From: Glaciimonas sp. PAMC28666
GTDB lineage: Bacteria; Pseudomonadota; Gammaproteobacteria; Burkholderiales; Burkholderiaceae_D
Reading direction: 5' to 3'
NCBI RefSeq assembly: GCF_016917355.1
Contig: NZ_CP070304.1
Coordinates: 1,798,001 to 1,862,000 of the forward strand
DNA length: 64,000 nucleotides
The notes beneath the pieces are model-generated. The model was not told the DNA's origin. It did not search any database and was given only the letters and a program-made list of their open reading frames with translations. Below, one piece after another: positions 63,845-64,000 of the stretch. Numbering within the stretch: the first letter of the stretch is position 1; each line of letters begins with the position of its first letter. The translations under genes were made by a program, and so were the position numbers.

Positions 63845-64000
63845 TTACGGTCGAGCAACGTTTGTAGAGCAACGTCTATCACGCAATGCTTGCCGCAAAA
63901 CGTCGGCCTTCCGGCGCCTTAATATATTATCTTTGCACCAATACATTGACGATACCGTAGCAATCCATCCCGCCGCAATTCCCCAAGCGCACCGCCCCTC

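Noticed and set aside
1-64000. tRNA, rRNA, insertion sequences or prophage
   Set aside because: No cloverleaf with a T-arm, no rRNA-like stretch, no transposase or integrase and no phage genes were recognised by eye; a covariance-model scan would be decisive for small RNAs.

Overview
The window is one contiguous stretch of a betaproteobacterial chromosome. Gene content and order (metX-metW, birA-coaX-SPOR, dacC-dat-ybeD, an intracellular PHB depolymerase, many LysR regulators, ferredoxin/VanZ/MCE genes) fit Burkholderiales. Protein flavour and a base composition near 50% G+C suggest a lower-GC Oxalobacteraceae member such as a Glaciimonas-like organism. The family placement is inference. I see no rRNA, tRNA, CRISPR array, prophage or insertion sequence. 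Almost everything is ordinary chromosomal metabolism, with islands of decay and short tandem repeats between genes.

Layout. 1-4.1 kb: end of ptsI, a structured leader, metX-metW (methionine), an AmpG-type transporter. 4.3-9.3 kb: the stress operon prkA-yeaH-spoVR. 9.4-16.1 kb (minus strand): purine catabolism xdhA-xdhB-xdhC-guaD, with an exported argininosuccinate-lyase-like enzyme divergent to it. 18.6-25.8 kb (minus): metH with a hairpin leader, preceded by a compact four-gene cluster (acyl-CoA dehydrogenase-like, PIG-L deacetylase, NodS-like methyltransferase, family 2 glycosyltransferase) that looks like an uncharacterised glycoconjugate pathway. 26.2-29.9 kb: a frameshifted SDR gene, then an arginine-to-glutamate-semialdehyde unit (guanidino hydrolase plus rocD) with a divergent Lrp regulator. 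30.3-35.2 kb: tautomerase, D-tartrate dehydratase with divergent LysR, another LysR, HxlR with divergent NAD(P)-binding protein.

35.4-43.7 kb: glutamine amidotransferase, exonuclease III, YigZ, DUF2917 with divergent GcvA-like LysR, ybeD-dat-dacC (D-alanine/peptidoglycan metabolism, without the lipB-lipA that usually follow), hydrolase, ferredoxin. 43.8-48.7 kb: VanZ protein and a four-gene MCE lipid-transport operon. 49-51.7 kb: birA-coaX-SPOR and a small Cys-rich protein. 52.2-55.7 kb: heptad repeats, GST, phaZ, argB. 55.8-59.9 kb: toxin-antitoxin remnant, rsuA, an exported protein, ycaO, and a gcdH gene that has lost its whole interior. 59.9-63.7 kb: tag and a Fur-box-preceded PepSY/flavodoxin/FNR ferric-reductase-like fusion.

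How genes work together: metX/metW and metH are separate methionine steps, each behind a leader with an intrinsic-terminator hairpin. xdhABC and guaD take guanine through xanthine to urate. The guanidino hydrolase and RocD plausibly take arginine through ornithine to glutamate semialdehyde. The most noteworthy material is the four-gene glyco cluster, the gcdH and toxin-antitoxin remnants, and repeated cases of 7-, 9-, 10- and 13-bp tandem repeats, two of them inside the xdhC coding sequence.
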